Numbered from the stretch's first letter, positions 7,996-16,672 are shown. The stretch: 32,903 nt of DNA from Actinomycetota bacterium (GCA_005885555.1 VAWN01000013.1:1-32903); one strand, 5' to 3'. Notes: generated by a model from the letters alone, not told the origin. Numbers and translations: made by a program.

Positions 7996-8687
7996 GCACC
8001 GACGGCGGCGCGGTACTCGCCGCGCTGGAGACGGTGCGCGACCCGGAGCTCGACGAGCCGATCACGCGACTCGGGTTCGTCGCCTCGTGCACCGTCTCCG
8101 CGGCCGGCGACGCGCGGGTGCGACTACGGCTGCCGACGTACTTCTGCGCGCCGAACTTCGCCTTCCTGATGGTCGCCGACGCGTACGACGCGGTGTCCGG
8201 GGTACCCGGCATCCGGCACGCCGAGATCGTGCTCGACGGGCACTTCGCGTCCGACACCATCAACACGGGCGTGGCGGCGCAGGCGGGTTTCGTGCACACG
8301 TTCGCCGGTGAGGCGGTCGCCGAACTCGACCGGCTGCGCGCGGACTTCCTGCGCAAGGCGGTGCTCGCCGGTACCGATCTGGTGTGCCGGCCGCTGCTCG
8401 CCGCCGGTACCGCCATAGGAGAGCTGGCCGCGCTGACGCTCGGCGAGGTACCCCCGTCGCCGGAGCTGGACCGCCTGCGCCGCAGGCGGTCCGAGCTCGG
8501 CCTGCCCGCCGGCGACGCGGACCCGCTGCTGATCGATCCGGCGACCGGCGCGGCGGTGGGTGTGGACGCGCTGCCGCTGCACCTGCGCCGGGCGCGGGCG
8601 ACGCGGGTGGGCATCGAGGCCAACGCGGGCATCTGCCGCGGCATGCTGCGGGTCCGCTACGACACGAGAGGTGAGGGGGAGACATGA
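7992..8687 (+). CDS. DUF59/MIP18-like metal-sulfur assembly-type protein (propane monooxygenase operon orf2-like)
   Basis: A protein of 231 residues starting at an ATG that overlaps the amidohydrolase stop by four bases. The N-terminus VLAALETVRDPELDEPITRLGFV, followed by a beta-rich segment with LRLPTYFCAPNF, resembles the DUF59/MIP18 fold, including a Cys (Cys52) where iron-sulfur assembly members carry a conserved Cys. The C-terminal 130 residues are rich in Arg, Leu and Asp and I do not recognise a domain there. Its place between an amidohydrolase and a zinc alcohol dehydrogenase matches the unassigned middle gene of prm/mim operons. A role in maturing a metal cofactor or enzyme is plausible but only inferred. 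Confidence 0.78.
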   Translation: MSTDGGAVLAALETVRDPELDEPITRLGFVASCTVSAAGDARVRLRLPTYFCAPNFAFLMVADAYDAVSGVPGIRHAEIVLDGHFASDTINTGVAAQAGFVHTFAGEAVAELDRLRADFLRKAVLAGTDLVCRPLLAAGTAIGELAALTLGEVPPSPELDRLRRRRSELGLPAGDADPLLIDPATGAAVGVDALPLHLRRARATRVGIEANAGICRGMLRVRYDTRGEGET

Positions 8688-9709
8688 AGGCCGTACGGCT
8701 GCAGGGGTACCACCGGCAACCAGTGGTCGAGGAGGTACCGGAACCGACCGTCCAGGGTCCGCTGGACGTCGTCGTGCGGATCGGCGGTGCCGGGGTGTGC
8801 CGCACCGACCTGCACATCATCGAGGGCCAGTGGGCCGAGGCGATGCACCCGACCCTGCCCTACACGCTCGGCCACGAGAACGCCGGCTGGGTGCACGAGG
8901 TCGGCCCGGCGGTGACCAACGTCGCGGTCGGCGACACGGTGATCCTGCACCCGACGCCGACCTGCGGACTGTGCCGGGCCTGCCGGGCCGGCGACGACAT
9001 GCACTGCGCCGACAGCAGCTTCCCCGGCCTGTCGCACGACGGCGGCATGGCGGAGTACCTGCTGACCTCCGCGCGCGCGTGCGTGAAGCTCGACCCGCGC
9101 ACCCGGCCGCAGGACGTCGCCGCGCTCGCCGACGCCGGCATCACCGCATACCACGCCGTGCGTAAGGCGATCCCGTTGCTGTACCCGGGCACCACGTGCG
9201 TCGTCATCGGCGCCGGCGGCCTCGGGCACATCGGCATCCAGTGCCTGGCCGCGTTGACCGCGGCGCGCGTCGTCGTGGTCGACCGCAACCCGGACGCGCT
9301 CAAGCTCGCCGAGCAGTTGGGCGCGCAGCACACGGTGGTCGCCGACGGCGGCCAGGTGGCGGCGGTACGGGAGCTGACCGGCGGGCGTGGCGCGCACGTC
9401 GTGCTCGACTTCGTCGCCGAGCAGGGTGCCGAGCAGGACGGGTTCGCGATGACCGGGGAGGCCGGTTCCTACTTCGTCATCGGGTACGGCGGCACCGTGC
9501 ACATCCCGACGCTGGACATCATCTCCACCGAGCGCAACGTCGTCGGCAACATCGTGGGTACCTACACCGAGCTCGACGAGCTGATGGCGCTGGCGCAGGG
9601 CGGCCGGGTGACCCTGCACACCCGCACGTACCCGCTCGACGCCGCGGTGGAGGCCATCGCGGACCTCGACGCCGGACGGGTACGCGGCCGGGCGATCCTC
9701 GTCCCCTGA
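8684..9709 (+). CDS. zinc-dependent medium-chain alcohol dehydrogenase (adh1-like)
   Basis: A 341-residue NAD(P)-dependent alcohol dehydrogenase, coupled by ATGA overlap to the previous gene. Catalytic zinc ligands are Cys39 (GVCRTDLH), His64 and Glu65 (LGHENAG). The four structural zinc cysteines are Cys94, Cys97, Cys100 and Cys108. The Rossmann loop is VIGAGGLGHIG (from about 174), followed by Asp200 at the end of the second strand, which favours NAD over NADP. In propane oxidation operons the equivalent enzyme oxidises the alcohol made by the monooxygenase; here the upstream oxygenase is missing, so its substrate is open. No terminator is evident in the 163 bases before the next gene, only a GGCCGGCGG direct repeat. 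Confidence 0.93.
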   Translation: MKAVRLQGYHRQPVVEEVPEPTVQGPLDVVVRIGGAGVCRTDLHIIEGQWAEAMHPTLPYTLGHENAGWVHEVGPAVTNVAVGDTVILHPTPTCGLCRACRAGDDMHCADSSFPGLSHDGGMAEYLLTSARACVKLDPRTRPQDVAALADAGITAYHAVRKAIPLLYPGTTCVVIGAGGLGHIGIQCLAALTAARVVVVDRNPDALKLAEQLGAQHTVVADGGQVAAVRELTGGRGAHVVLDFVAEQGAEQDGFAMTGEAGSYFVIGYGGTVHIPTLDIISTERNVVGNIVGTYTELDELMALAQGGRVTLHTRTYPLDAAVEAIADLDAGRVRGRAILVP

Positions 9710-9872
9710 TTCACCCTCGGCCGGCGGTAGCTGTGGTGGGCCGGCGGCCGCGGCCACCTGGGCGCCTTCCGCGACAAGCGGCGGGATCGACCTTGTCGTC
9801 TCTCATCGGCTGGTCAGGTTAGCGGTCGGGCGGTCGTAGAATGGCGTGGTCCCGCGGGGGAGGTGGCCGGGC

Positions 9873-12086
9873 ATGGCCGACGCCGCATACCACGACTTCG
9901 GAACGCTTCTTCGCACCTTCCGCACGACCGCCAACCTGACGCAGGAGGACCTCGCCCGGCGGTCCGGGCTCAGCGTCCACGCGATCAGCATGCTGGAACG
10001 GGGCGTGCGTCGCGCACCGCGCAGCAGCACCATCGACTTCCTGGCCGGCGCGCTGACCCTGCAACCGGCACAGCGCGCGATGCTCATCGAGGCCGCCCGC
10101 CCGCGTACCGTGCCCGCGTCGGCCGGTGGGGTGCCGCAGGCCGGTATCCCGCCCGACCCGGTCGCCCACTTCGTCGGTCGCGAGGCGGAGCTGGCCGCCC
10201 TGCACGGGCTGCTCGCGCAGGGCGGGCGGGTGGCGGTGCACGGCCTGGGCGGCGTCGGCAAGACCCAGCTCGTGGTCCGGTACCTCCATCAGCGGCGCGC
10301 CGACTATCCGGACGGCACCTTCTGGGTACGGGCGGACCGGCACAGCAACCTGGTCGGTGACCTGGCCGGGCTCTGCCACCGCCTGGGGCTGTCCGCCGGC
10401 GAGCTGCCGGATCAGCAGCGGCAGGTGGACGCGGTACTGGACTGGCTGCGTGGCCACCGGCGGTGGCTGCTGGTCTTCGACAACGTGGAACCGGGTACCG
10501 AGGAGCTGGTCCGGTTGCCGCCCGGCCTGCCGGGACACGTGGTGGTGACGTCGCAGACGCCGATGTGGCCGGTCCGGCTGGCGGTCGGGGTGCTGCCCCG
10601 CGACGTCGCCGGCCGCTTCCTCCTCGAACGCACCGGACAGACCGACGCGGCGGCCGCCGACGCGGTGGCGCAGACGCTCGGCTGCCTGCCGCTGGCGCTC
10701 GCGCAGGCGGCCGCGTACGTCGTGCGGTCCGGCCGGGACCTGGCCGGCTATGCGGAGCTGCTGCGCTCACGCCTGGTCGAGCTGATCGCCGAAGGCGGGC
10801 CGGACGACTATCCGGTACCCGTCGCCACCACCCTGCGGCTGTCGTACGAGCGGATGGCCAGGGAACATCCGGCGGCCGCGATGCTGCTGCGCCTGTGCGC
10901 TTTCCTCGCACCCGACGACATCCCGATCGGGCTGCTGCGCGAAGCCACCGGCGACGTACCGCGACAGCTGCGCGAGGCGCTGCTCGACGACCTCGGCTTC
11001 GATCGCGCCGTCACCGCGCTGCGGCGGTACTCGCTGATCGAACGGCGCGCCGACGAGTTGCGGGTACACCGGCTGACCCAGGCGGTCGTGCGGTCGTCGT
11101 TGCGCGCCAGGCGCCGGGCGGCCTACCTGGCGTCGGCGGTCGGCGTGCTGCTCGCGGGGTTCCCGGAAGGATCGGTCGAACAGCCTGTGCAGTGGCCGCG
11201 CTGCGCCCGCCTCCTGCCGCACGTCCTTGCCGTGGAACAGTTGGCCGCCGACGGTACCGTGGCGCTCGACCGGCTGCTCGACCGCGCCGGCCGGTACCTG
11301 CGGGTGCGCGGCCAGTTCGGGCAGGCCCGCCCGCTGCTTGAGCGGGCGCTGCGGATCCGCCAGCGGGAACTCGGGGCCGACCATCCGCAGACCGCGGCGA
11401 GCCTCAACAGTCTCGGCCTGGTGCTCGGTATGGAGGGTGAGCTGACCGCGGCCCGCACCTACCTGGAGCGTGCCCTGGAGATCCGCGAGCGGCTGGCCAC
11501 GGACGATCTCGCCATCGCCGAAAGCCTGAACAACCTCGCCAGCCTGTTCCGCGAGCAGGGCGACGCGGCCGGCGCGCTGCCGCTGTACGAAAGGGCGCTC
11601 GCGGTCCGGGAGCGGGCCGGCGGTGCGGACAACATGCGGGTCGCGAACACCCTCAACAACCTGGCGAACCTGTTGCGCGACCGGGGTGACCTGGCCGCGG
11701 CCCGGCCACTGGCCCAGCGCGCACTGGCGATCTGCGAACGGATCGAGGGACCGGACCATCCGTACACCGCATACACCCTGAGCAACCTGGGTTGGCTGCT
11801 GCATGAGGAGGGCGACTCCGCGGCCGCCCGGCCGTTGCTGGAGCGGGCGCTGGCCATCCGCAACCGGTTGCTGGGTGCCGACCATCCGCAGACCGCGCGG
11901 GCCGGACAGCGGCTGGCCATGGTGGTCCTCGACGAGGACGGTCCGGCGGCCGCGCGGGAGTTGCTGGAGAGCGCGCTGGCCACGTTCGAGCACACACTCG
12001 CGCCGGACCATCCGTGGACCCTCGAGGGCCGCCGCGCCGTGCAGCGGCTGGCCGGCCGCCGCACGGCGCGCAAGCCCAGCCGCTAG
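9873..12086 (+). CDS. HTH / NB-ARC / TPR transcriptional regulator
   Basis: A 737-residue multidomain regulator. The ATG at 9873 follows GGGGGAGG; an earlier in-frame GTG has no site. Residues 7-75 form a Xre-like helix-turn-helix (TLLRTFRTTANLTQEDLARR, LSVHAISMLERG). FVGREAEL near 100 opens the STAND/NB-ARC ATPase, with Walker A GLGGVGKT at 124-131 and Walker B RWLLVFDN near 197-204. From about 470 to 720 there are at least five tetratricopeptide repeats of 42 residues with the pattern RPLLERALAIR...GADHPQTA. Such proteins are ATP-driven switches regulating actinomycete secondary metabolism or stress genes. It lies downstream of the dehydrogenase trio and may control it, or the divergent loci nearby. 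A TAGAAT hexamer at 9837-9842 could be its -10 element. Confidence 0.93.
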   Translation: MADAAYHDFGTLLRTFRTTANLTQEDLARRSGLSVHAISMLERGVRRAPRSSTIDFLAGALTLQPAQRAMLIEAARPRTVPASAGGVPQAGIPPDPVAHFVGREAELAALHGLLAQGGRVAVHGLGGVGKTQLVVRYLHQRRADYPDGTFWVRADRHSNLVGDLAGLCHRLGLSAGELPDQQRQVDAVLDWLRGHRRWLLVFDNVEPGTEELVRLPPGLPGHVVVTSQTPMWPVRLAVGVLPRDVAGRFLLERTGQTDAAAADAVAQTLGCLPLALAQAAAYVVRSGRDLAGYAELLRSRLVELIAEGGPDDYPVPVATTLRLSYERMAREHPAAAMLLRLCAFLAPDDIPIGLLREATGDVPRQLREALLDDLGFDRAVTALRRYSLIERRADELRVHRLTQAVVRSSLRARRRAAYLASAVGVLLAGFPEGSVEQPVQWPRCARLLPHVLAVEQLAADGTVALDRLLDRAGRYLRVRGQFGQARPLLERALRIRQRELGADHPQTAASLNSLGLVLGMEGELTAARTYLERALEIRERLATDDLAIAESLNNLASLFREQGDAAGALPLYERALAVRERAGGADNMRVANTLNNLANLLRDRGDLAAARPLAQRALAICERIEGPDHPYTAYTLSNLGWLLHEEGDSAAARPLLERALAIRNRLLGADHPQTARAGQRLAMVVLDEDGPAAARELLESALATFEHTLAPDHPWTLEGRRAVQRLAGRRTARKPSR

Positions 12087-12871
12087 CTCCAGATCGCGCG
12101 TAGGTGCAGCACGCTGGCCGGGGTGGTACGCGCGGGCGCGTGCGTCTTGAGGATCTCCTCGATGCCGATCGTCGATGTCGGGTTGGCGAGGTTCGATGTC
12201 CAGGTACCGCCGCCCGTGCTGGAACTGAGCCCCCACGGCCGCAACGTGCCCTGGCAGGTCACCTCGTCGGCGGAGAAGCTGATTCCGTACCAGGTGACGC
12301 CGAACGACACCTGGCCGCAGTGGGTACCCACGTCGCCGAGCGGATCCATCGAGTAGATCTGGTTGCCCGACCAGTTGTAGCTCATGTACACGCTGTCGTA
12401 CCGCAGCCCGCTGGACGCGTGCGCCTGCGACCGCATGTCGTCGGCGATGAAGTGGTTGTTGGGCGCCGAATACAGCGCGGTCCGCTCGTTGCACGCGGTC
12501 ATCCGGTACCCGTTGCCCTGGATCGCCTTGACGCACCACGACTGGATCGGCCCGGCGGGTGCCGAAGCCGCGAGATCCAGCGTGGTACCCGAATCCGCGG
12601 CCGGTGTCATGGCTTCGTGCACTTGGCCGCCGGGCGGTCCGGTGTAGACGAACTGCCAGCCGCTGGCGTTGGTCCAGGTGTCGGTGACGGTACCGTCGGC
12701 CGCGACCGTTTCACCGGCGAACGAAAGGCCCACCGTGTCGGCGGTGAGCCCGACGGAGCCGGTGGTGCCGGCCGCCTGCGCCACCCCCGACGACGCCACC
12801 CCCGACCACGCCATCGTCGCCGCGAGTAGAACCGTCGCGGCGACTGCCGGTACCAACCTCGGTGCTCGCAT
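12083..12871 (-). CDS. secreted protein of unknown function
   Basis: A 262-residue protein with a classic signal peptide: MRAPRLVPAVAA, a hydrophobic core, then VAQA as a likely cleavage site near residue 34. The ATG at 12871 has a GGAAGGAG site five bases upstream. The mature part is rich in Ser, Thr, Gly and Trp and seems all-beta. Four cysteines sit in WCVKAIQGNGYRMTAC, THCGQVSF and VTCQGTL and could form two disulfides outside the cell. I do not recognise the family. Its stop shares the palindrome CTAG (12083-12086) with the converging regulator stop. A GACTTGAC motif reads toward it from 36 bases upstream. Confidence 0.8.
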   Translation of the reverse strand: MRAPRLVPAVAATVLLAATMAWSGVASSGVAQAAGTTGSVGLTADTVGLSFAGETVAADGTVTDTWTNASGWQFVYTGPPGGQVHEAMTPAADSGTTLDLAASAPAGPIQSWCVKAIQGNGYRMTACNERTALYSAPNNHFIADDMRSQAHASSGLRYDSVYMSYNWSGNQIYSMDPLGDVGTHCGQVSFGVTWYGISFSADEVTCQGTLRPWGLSSSTGGGTWTSNLANPTSTIGIEEILKTHAPARTTPASVLHLRAIWS

Positions 12872-12907
12872 CGAGACTCCTTCCGTCGGCGTACCGACCC
12901 GAACAGG

Positions 12908-12915
12908 GTCAAGTC
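12908..12915 (-). promoter_or_regulatory. GACTTGAC motif upstream of the secreted-protein gene
   Basis: On the minus strand these bases read GACTTGAC, the same 8-mer found reading toward the genes at 13120, 19566 and 26298. It lies 36 bases before the start at 12871. TTGAC resembles a -35 hexamer but I see no -10 element at 16-18 bases, so it may instead be an operator or belong to an alternative sigma factor. Confidence 0.4.
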
Positions 12916-13004
12916 ATTGCAGTCCCGCCGCGCCGGCCGGCACCAGCCACACCACCCGTACGAAGCTCGTACACAACCTGCGTACCGGACGTAGTGCGCC
13001 GGGC

Positions 13005-13014
13005 CGACTTGACG
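13005..13014 (+). promoter_or_regulatory. CGACTTGACG motif upstream of the SnoaL/MFS/peroxidase operon
   Basis: A 10-base match identical to the sites at 19415 and 26126. It lies 105 bases before the ATG at 13120, in the divergent region that also carries the opposite-facing copy at 12908-12915. A TATCTG hexamer at 13080-13085 is closer to the gene but too far to pair with it. Confidence 0.4.
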
Positions 13015-13119
13015 TACTGCGCCGCACGGGCGCCGCACGCGCCCGGTCTCCACCGGTGCCGTGGGTAACGTCCGAAAAGTATCTGTGACCCCCCGACCAA
13101 CGACTGACCGGAGGACGGT

Positions 13120-13434
13120 ATGCCCACTGCTACGGAGCTCGCGCAGGGTTGGGTGGACGCGGCGAACAACTCCGACCGCGCGGCATTTCGAGCCCTCTTC
13201 GCACCCGACGCGGTGGTGATCGACACGGGCCGCAAGTTCGAGGGGATCGACAACATCGAGCGCTGGTCCGACCGGGAGTTCATCGGTGCGAACATGCGGA
13301 TCGAGATCGAACGCATCGACACCAAGTCCGACGGTGCCACGCTGCACTCGAAGGTGCACTCCGACGGGTTCAACGGGCGCGCGAAGGTCGAGTTCACCGT
13401 GCAGGACGGGCTCATCCACCGGGTACACATCTAA
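13120..13434 (+). CDS. SnoaL/NTF2-like small protein
   Basis: A 104-residue protein with the cone-shaped NTF2-like fold pattern: an N-terminal helix ATELAQGWVDAANNSDRAAF, then LFAPDAVVIDTG and KFEGIDNIERWSDREF, and beta strands ending FTVQDGLIHRVHI. Members act as polyketide cyclases, steroid isomerases or ligand-binding proteins; no catalytic residue set can be read with confidence. GGAGG lies six bases upstream of the ATG. It is first in an operon with an MFS exporter, a zinc-finger protein and a heme peroxidase; the MFS start is 19 bases downstream. A small-molecule binding or isomerising role alongside export is a reasonable inference. Confidence 0.82.
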   Translation: MPTATELAQGWVDAANNSDRAAFRALFAPDAVVIDTGRKFEGIDNIERWSDREFIGANMRIEIERIDTKSDGATLHSKVHSDGFNGRAKVEFTVQDGLIHRVHI

Positions 13435-13452
13435 GTGCGGCGGGAGACCGGG

Positions 13453-14964
13453 ATGACCAGCGGCCCGCAGGTGGCGGACGGGACCGCCCTGCTCGGCTAC
13501 CGTACCGCGGCCGGTCGCTGGACGCTGTTCGCGATGGCGCTCGGCTCCGCCATGGTGGCCGCCGACCTGACCGTGGCGAGCATCGCGCTGCCCGCGATCG
13601 GTCGCGAGTTCCACGCCGGTGTGGTGCAACTGCAGTGGGTGTTCACCGCATACACGCTGACTCTGGCCGGGATGCTTCTGGTGGGTGGCGCGCTGGGGGA
13701 CCGGTACGGCCGGCGGCGCCTGTACCTGTGGGGTGTCGGGTTGTTCGCCGCCGCGTCGCTGGTGTGTGCGCTGGCGCCGGGCATCGGCGTTCTCGTTGCG
13801 GGGCGGGCGTTGCAGGGCGCCGGTGGTGCCCTGCTGACACCGGGGAGCCTGGCGATCCTGGAGGCGTCGTTCCAGCCCGCCGATCGCGGGCGGGCTCTGG
13901 GCACCTGGTCGGGATTCACCGGCCTGGGCGCCGCGCTCGGTCCGTCCCTCGGCGGATGGCTGGTGCAGGCGGGATCCTGGCGCCTGATCTTCCTGGTGAA
14001 CCTGCCGATCACGGCGGTCGCGGCGTGGGTCGCCTGGCGTCACGTGCCGGAGTCCCGTGACCCGCAGGCCACCGGCCGGGTCGATCTCACCGGCGGTGTC
14101 CTGGTGACTGTCGGGCTGGTGGGTCTGACCTACGGACTCATCACCGGGTTGTCCGGTGGCTGGTCGCCGCCGTCGGTGCTGGCGCTGGCCGGTGGTGCGG
14201 CGCTGCTGGTGACTTTCCTGCTCTGGGAAAGCCGGCGGCCCAACCCGATGCTTCCGCTGGCGCTGTTCGCGTCGCGCCGCTTCGGCGTGGCGAACGCGGT
14301 CACCTTCATCGTGTACGGCGCCGTCGGCGGGGTCATGTTCCTGCTGCCCATCGAGCTGCAACAGGTGGCCGGGTACACGCCGCTGCAGGCCGGTACCGCG
14401 TTGCTGCCGCTGACGTTCATCATGCTCGCGTTGTCCGGGCGGTCCGGCGCGCTGGCTGGGCGGATCGGGCTACGCCCCCAGCTGACCGTCGGTCCGCTCG
14501 TCACCGGACTCGGGCTGGCGCTGTTCCACCGGATCAGTCCGGGTGGCTCCTACCTGACCGAGATACTGCCCGCCGCCGTGGTGTTCGCTCTGGGCGTCGC
14601 ATGCACCGTGGCCCCGTTGACGACGGCCGCGATGACGGCGGTACCGGCGGAGCACGCGGGTGTGGCATCCGCGGTCAACAACGACGTCGGCCGGGTGGCG
14701 AACCTCGTCGCGGTCGCCGTCCTGCCACCCGTCGTCGGCATCGTCGGCAGCGCGTATCTCGACCCGCACCGGTTCTCCGCGGGGTTCGGTACCGCCGCGT
14801 TCATCGCGGCCGGCCTGTGCGCGGCCGCCGGGCTGCTCGCTGCCGCGACGATGGGTACCGCCGGCGCCCCCCTCGCGCCGGCGGTACCCATGCACTGCGC
14901 TCTGGAGGCACCACCGTTGCGGCCCGGCCCGCAACCGACATTGGCGATGGGAGCTGACTCATGA
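13453..14964 (+). CDS. MFS drug exporter, DHA2 (14-helix) type
   Basis: A 503-residue major facilitator protein from the ATG at 13453; a GTG at 13435 directly after the previous stop lacks a ribosome site. Motif C-like text LTPGSLAILEASF, motif A GGALGDRYGRRRLYLWG, and AGRALQGAGGALLTPGSL are typical of EmrB/QacA proton-drug antiporters. The hydrophobic profile fits 14 helices, with the substrate-side motif D region DLTVASIALPAIGREF in helix 1. These pumps export antibiotics, dyes or secondary metabolites. Its stop overlaps the next start by four bases, tying it to a zinc-finger protein and a peroxidase. No TetR-type repressor is adjacent. Confidence 0.93.
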   Translation: MTSGPQVADGTALLGYRTAAGRWTLFAMALGSAMVAADLTVASIALPAIGREFHAGVVQLQWVFTAYTLTLAGMLLVGGALGDRYGRRRLYLWGVGLFAAASLVCALAPGIGVLVAGRALQGAGGALLTPGSLAILEASFQPADRGRALGTWSGFTGLGAALGPSLGGWLVQAGSWRLIFLVNLPITAVAAWVAWRHVPESRDPQATGRVDLTGGVLVTVGLVGLTYGLITGLSGGWSPPSVLALAGGAALLVTFLLWESRRPNPMLPLALFASRRFGVANAVTFIVYGAVGGVMFLLPIELQQVAGYTPLQAGTALLPLTFIMLALSGRSGALAGRIGLRPQLTVGPLVTGLGLALFHRISPGGSYLTEILPAAVVFALGVACTVAPLTTAAMTAVPAEHAGVASAVNNDVGRVANLVAVAVLPPVVGIVGSAYLDPHRFSAGFGTAAFIAAGLCAAAGLLAAATMGTAGAPLAPAVPMHCALEAPPLRPGPQPTLAMGADS

Positions 14965-15287
14965 CCGAGCCCTACTATGTCGTCGCCGGCGATGCCAGCG
15001 GCGATCCCACCGGGGCACTGTGCTCCCATCTCGGGCAGCTGCACCGCGTTCAACCGTCCACAACGGACGGTTGCGAGGACTGTCTGCGCGAAGGCACCAC
15101 CTGGGTGCACCTGCGGGAGTGTCTGGTCTGCGGTCACGTGGGCTGCTGCGACAACTCACCGCGCCGCCACGCGACCGCGCACTTCCACAAGACCGCCCAT
15201 CCACTGGTCCGTTCGTACGAGCCGGGTGAGGTCTGGGCCTGGTGCTATGCGGACAAGCTGTTCCTGGTACCGGCGGCGCGGCGATGA
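14961..15287 (+). CDS. UBP-type zinc-finger protein
   Basis: A stand-alone 108-residue zinc finger of the ubiquitin-hydrolase (ZnF-UBP, PF02148) type. Ligand-like residues appear in order: LCSHLGQ, GCEDCLREG, WVHLRECLVCGHVGCCD, RHATAHFHKTAHPL, followed by EPGEVWAWCYADKLFLV. The WVHLR.CL.CGHVGCCD segment is the family hallmark. In eukaryotes the domain binds free ubiquitin C-termini; in actinobacteria, which have Pup rather than ubiquitin, its ligand is not known. Both ends overlap neighbours by ATGA, so it is translationally locked between an MFS exporter and a heme peroxidase. That coupling implies a matched dose with these proteins. The family call is firm, the role is not. Confidence 0.9.
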   Translation: MTEPYYVVAGDASGDPTGALCSHLGQLHRVQPSTTDGCEDCLREGTTWVHLRECLVCGHVGCCDNSPRRHATAHFHKTAHPLVRSYEPGEVWAWCYADKLFLVPAARR

Positions 15288-16672
15288 CCGCATCCGCGAT
15301 CCGCGACCTGTGCCGGGTACCGGCGTCGGTCGTCGACGCGGCGCCGGCCGGTACCCGGTACGCGCGGTTGCTGCCCGACCTGCCGCCGCTCGTCATGGAC
15401 GAGGAGACGCTGCGGGCACTGGGAGACACCGGCGGGATGTGTGACGGCGGGCCGGTCGCGCTTCTCACGGCCGGCCCCGAAGACGGTGCGGAGGCGGCCG
15501 GCTGGCCGTTCTTCGGGCAGTTCGTGGCTCACGACATCACCGCCGACCGCTCACCGCTGGGTACCCGGGCCGATCTCAGTGGGCTGCGCAACGCGCACAG
15601 CCCGTGCATCAACCTGGAGGCGCTCTACGGCGCCGGGCCGGTCGGCACGCCGTACCTGTTCGACCGGCAGGATCCGCCGAAGCTGCTGCTGTCGCCGAGC
15701 GGCACCGACGTGACCCGCAACGCGCAGGGCACCGCGGTCATCGGCGATCCCCGCAACGACGTGCACCTGTTCGTCAACCAGTTGCATGTGGCGTTTCTGC
15801 ACGCGCACAACGCGTTGGTCGACCGGCTGCGCGCCGACGGCGTGACCGAGGAGGACCTGTACCCCGCCGCCCGGCGCGCCCTGCGCTGGCACTACCAGTA
15901 CCTCATCGTGAACGACTTCCTGCCGCGACTGGTGGGTGGCGACGTCGTCACCGAGTTGTTGCGCGACGGCCCGCAACTGTTCGACCCGCCACCCGGCGCG
16001 GTGTATCTGCCGCTGGAGTTCGCGCACGCGGTCTACCGGTACGGCCATGGCCAGATCCGCCACCTGTACCGCATCCGCACCGGCGGGCCGCAGTACCCGC
16101 TGCTGCCCGACCTGATGGGGTTCGGTCCGGTCAGCGCGGAGCACGCGGTGGACTGGGCGCAGCTGTTCGACTTTCCCGGGGCGGCACCGGCGCAGCGCGC
16201 GAAGAAGATGGACGGCCGGCTGCCGGCGAGCCTCATCGGCCTGCCCCACGAGGTCACCGGCAACGTGCCCGTCGCGGCGTACCGGTCACTGGCCGTCCGC
16301 GACCTCGAGCGTGGCGTGGCGGCCGGGCTGCCCTCCGGGGAAGCGGTGGCGCAGGCCCTGGGCGTGGACCCGTTGACCCCGGCCGAGACCGGGATTCCCG
16401 GTGCGGTGGGTGGTACCCCGTTGTGGTTCTACATCCTGAAGGAGGCACAGCACCGGGCCGACGGAGACCGGCTCGGACCCGTCGGTGGCCGGATCGTGGC
16501 GGAGGTACTGGTCGGGTTGGTCCGCGCCGATGCCGACTCGTACCTGTCCGTCGACGCCGGGTGGCGCCCCACGCTGCCGTCGGCCGGACCGGACCGGTAC
16601 ACGCTGGCCGATCTGCTCACCTTCGCCTGCCGCGGCGCCACCGTGGCAGGCTCCACCGGACACGAGGGCTGA
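15284..16672 (+). CDS. animal-type heme peroxidase
   Basis: A 462-residue peroxidase-cyclooxygenase superfamily (PF03098) protein. The distal site is FFGQFVAHDIT (His83, Asp84), with Asp84 a candidate for the heme ester bond found in this family. GDPRNDVHLFVNQLHVAFLHAHN is the conserved substrate-channel helix. The proximal His is in EFAHAVYRYGHGQI (His255). No signal peptide is apparent, so it is probably cytosolic, unlike secreted animal peroxidases. The family oxidises halides, phenols or fatty acids with hydrogen peroxide. It starts in an ATGA overlap with the zinc-finger gene and ends the operon, 29 bases before a convergent reductase. A role in making or detoxifying the exported compound is inferred. 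Confidence 0.9.
   Translation: MTASAIRDLCRVPASVVDAAPAGTRYARLLPDLPPLVMDEETLRALGDTGGMCDGGPVALLTAGPEDGAEAAGWPFFGQFVAHDITADRSPLGTRADLSGLRNAHSPCINLEALYGAGPVGTPYLFDRQDPPKLLLSPSGTDVTRNAQGTAVIGDPRNDVHLFVNQLHVAFLHAHNALVDRLRADGVTEEDLYPAARRALRWHYQYLIVNDFLPRLVGGDVVTELLRDGPQLFDPPPGAVYLPLEFAHAVYRYGHGQIRHLYRIRTGGPQYPLLPDLMGFGPVSAEHAVDWAQLFDFPGAAPAQRAKKMDGRLPASLIGLPHEVTGNVPVAAYRSLAVRDLERGVAAGLPSGEAVAQALGVDPLTPAETGIPGAVGGTPLWFYILKEAQHRADGDRLGPVGGRIVAEVLVGLVRADADSYLSVDAGWRPTLPSAGPDRYTLADLLTFACRGATVAGSTGHEG

Noticed and set aside
9719..9746. GGCCGGCGG repeats after the alcohol dehydrogenase as a terminator
   Set aside because: The copies are direct, not inverted, and no T-run follows.
10767..12539. A 590-codon minus-strand open frame opposite the TPR region
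   Set aside because: It mirrors the TPR repeats in antisense, which explains its repetitive look; no start signal or domain.
12607..14361. A 584-codon minus-strand open frame opposite the SnoaL and MFS genes
   Set aside because: It is a Gln/Arg/Gly-rich shadow crossing an intergenic region and the secreted-protein gene in another frame.
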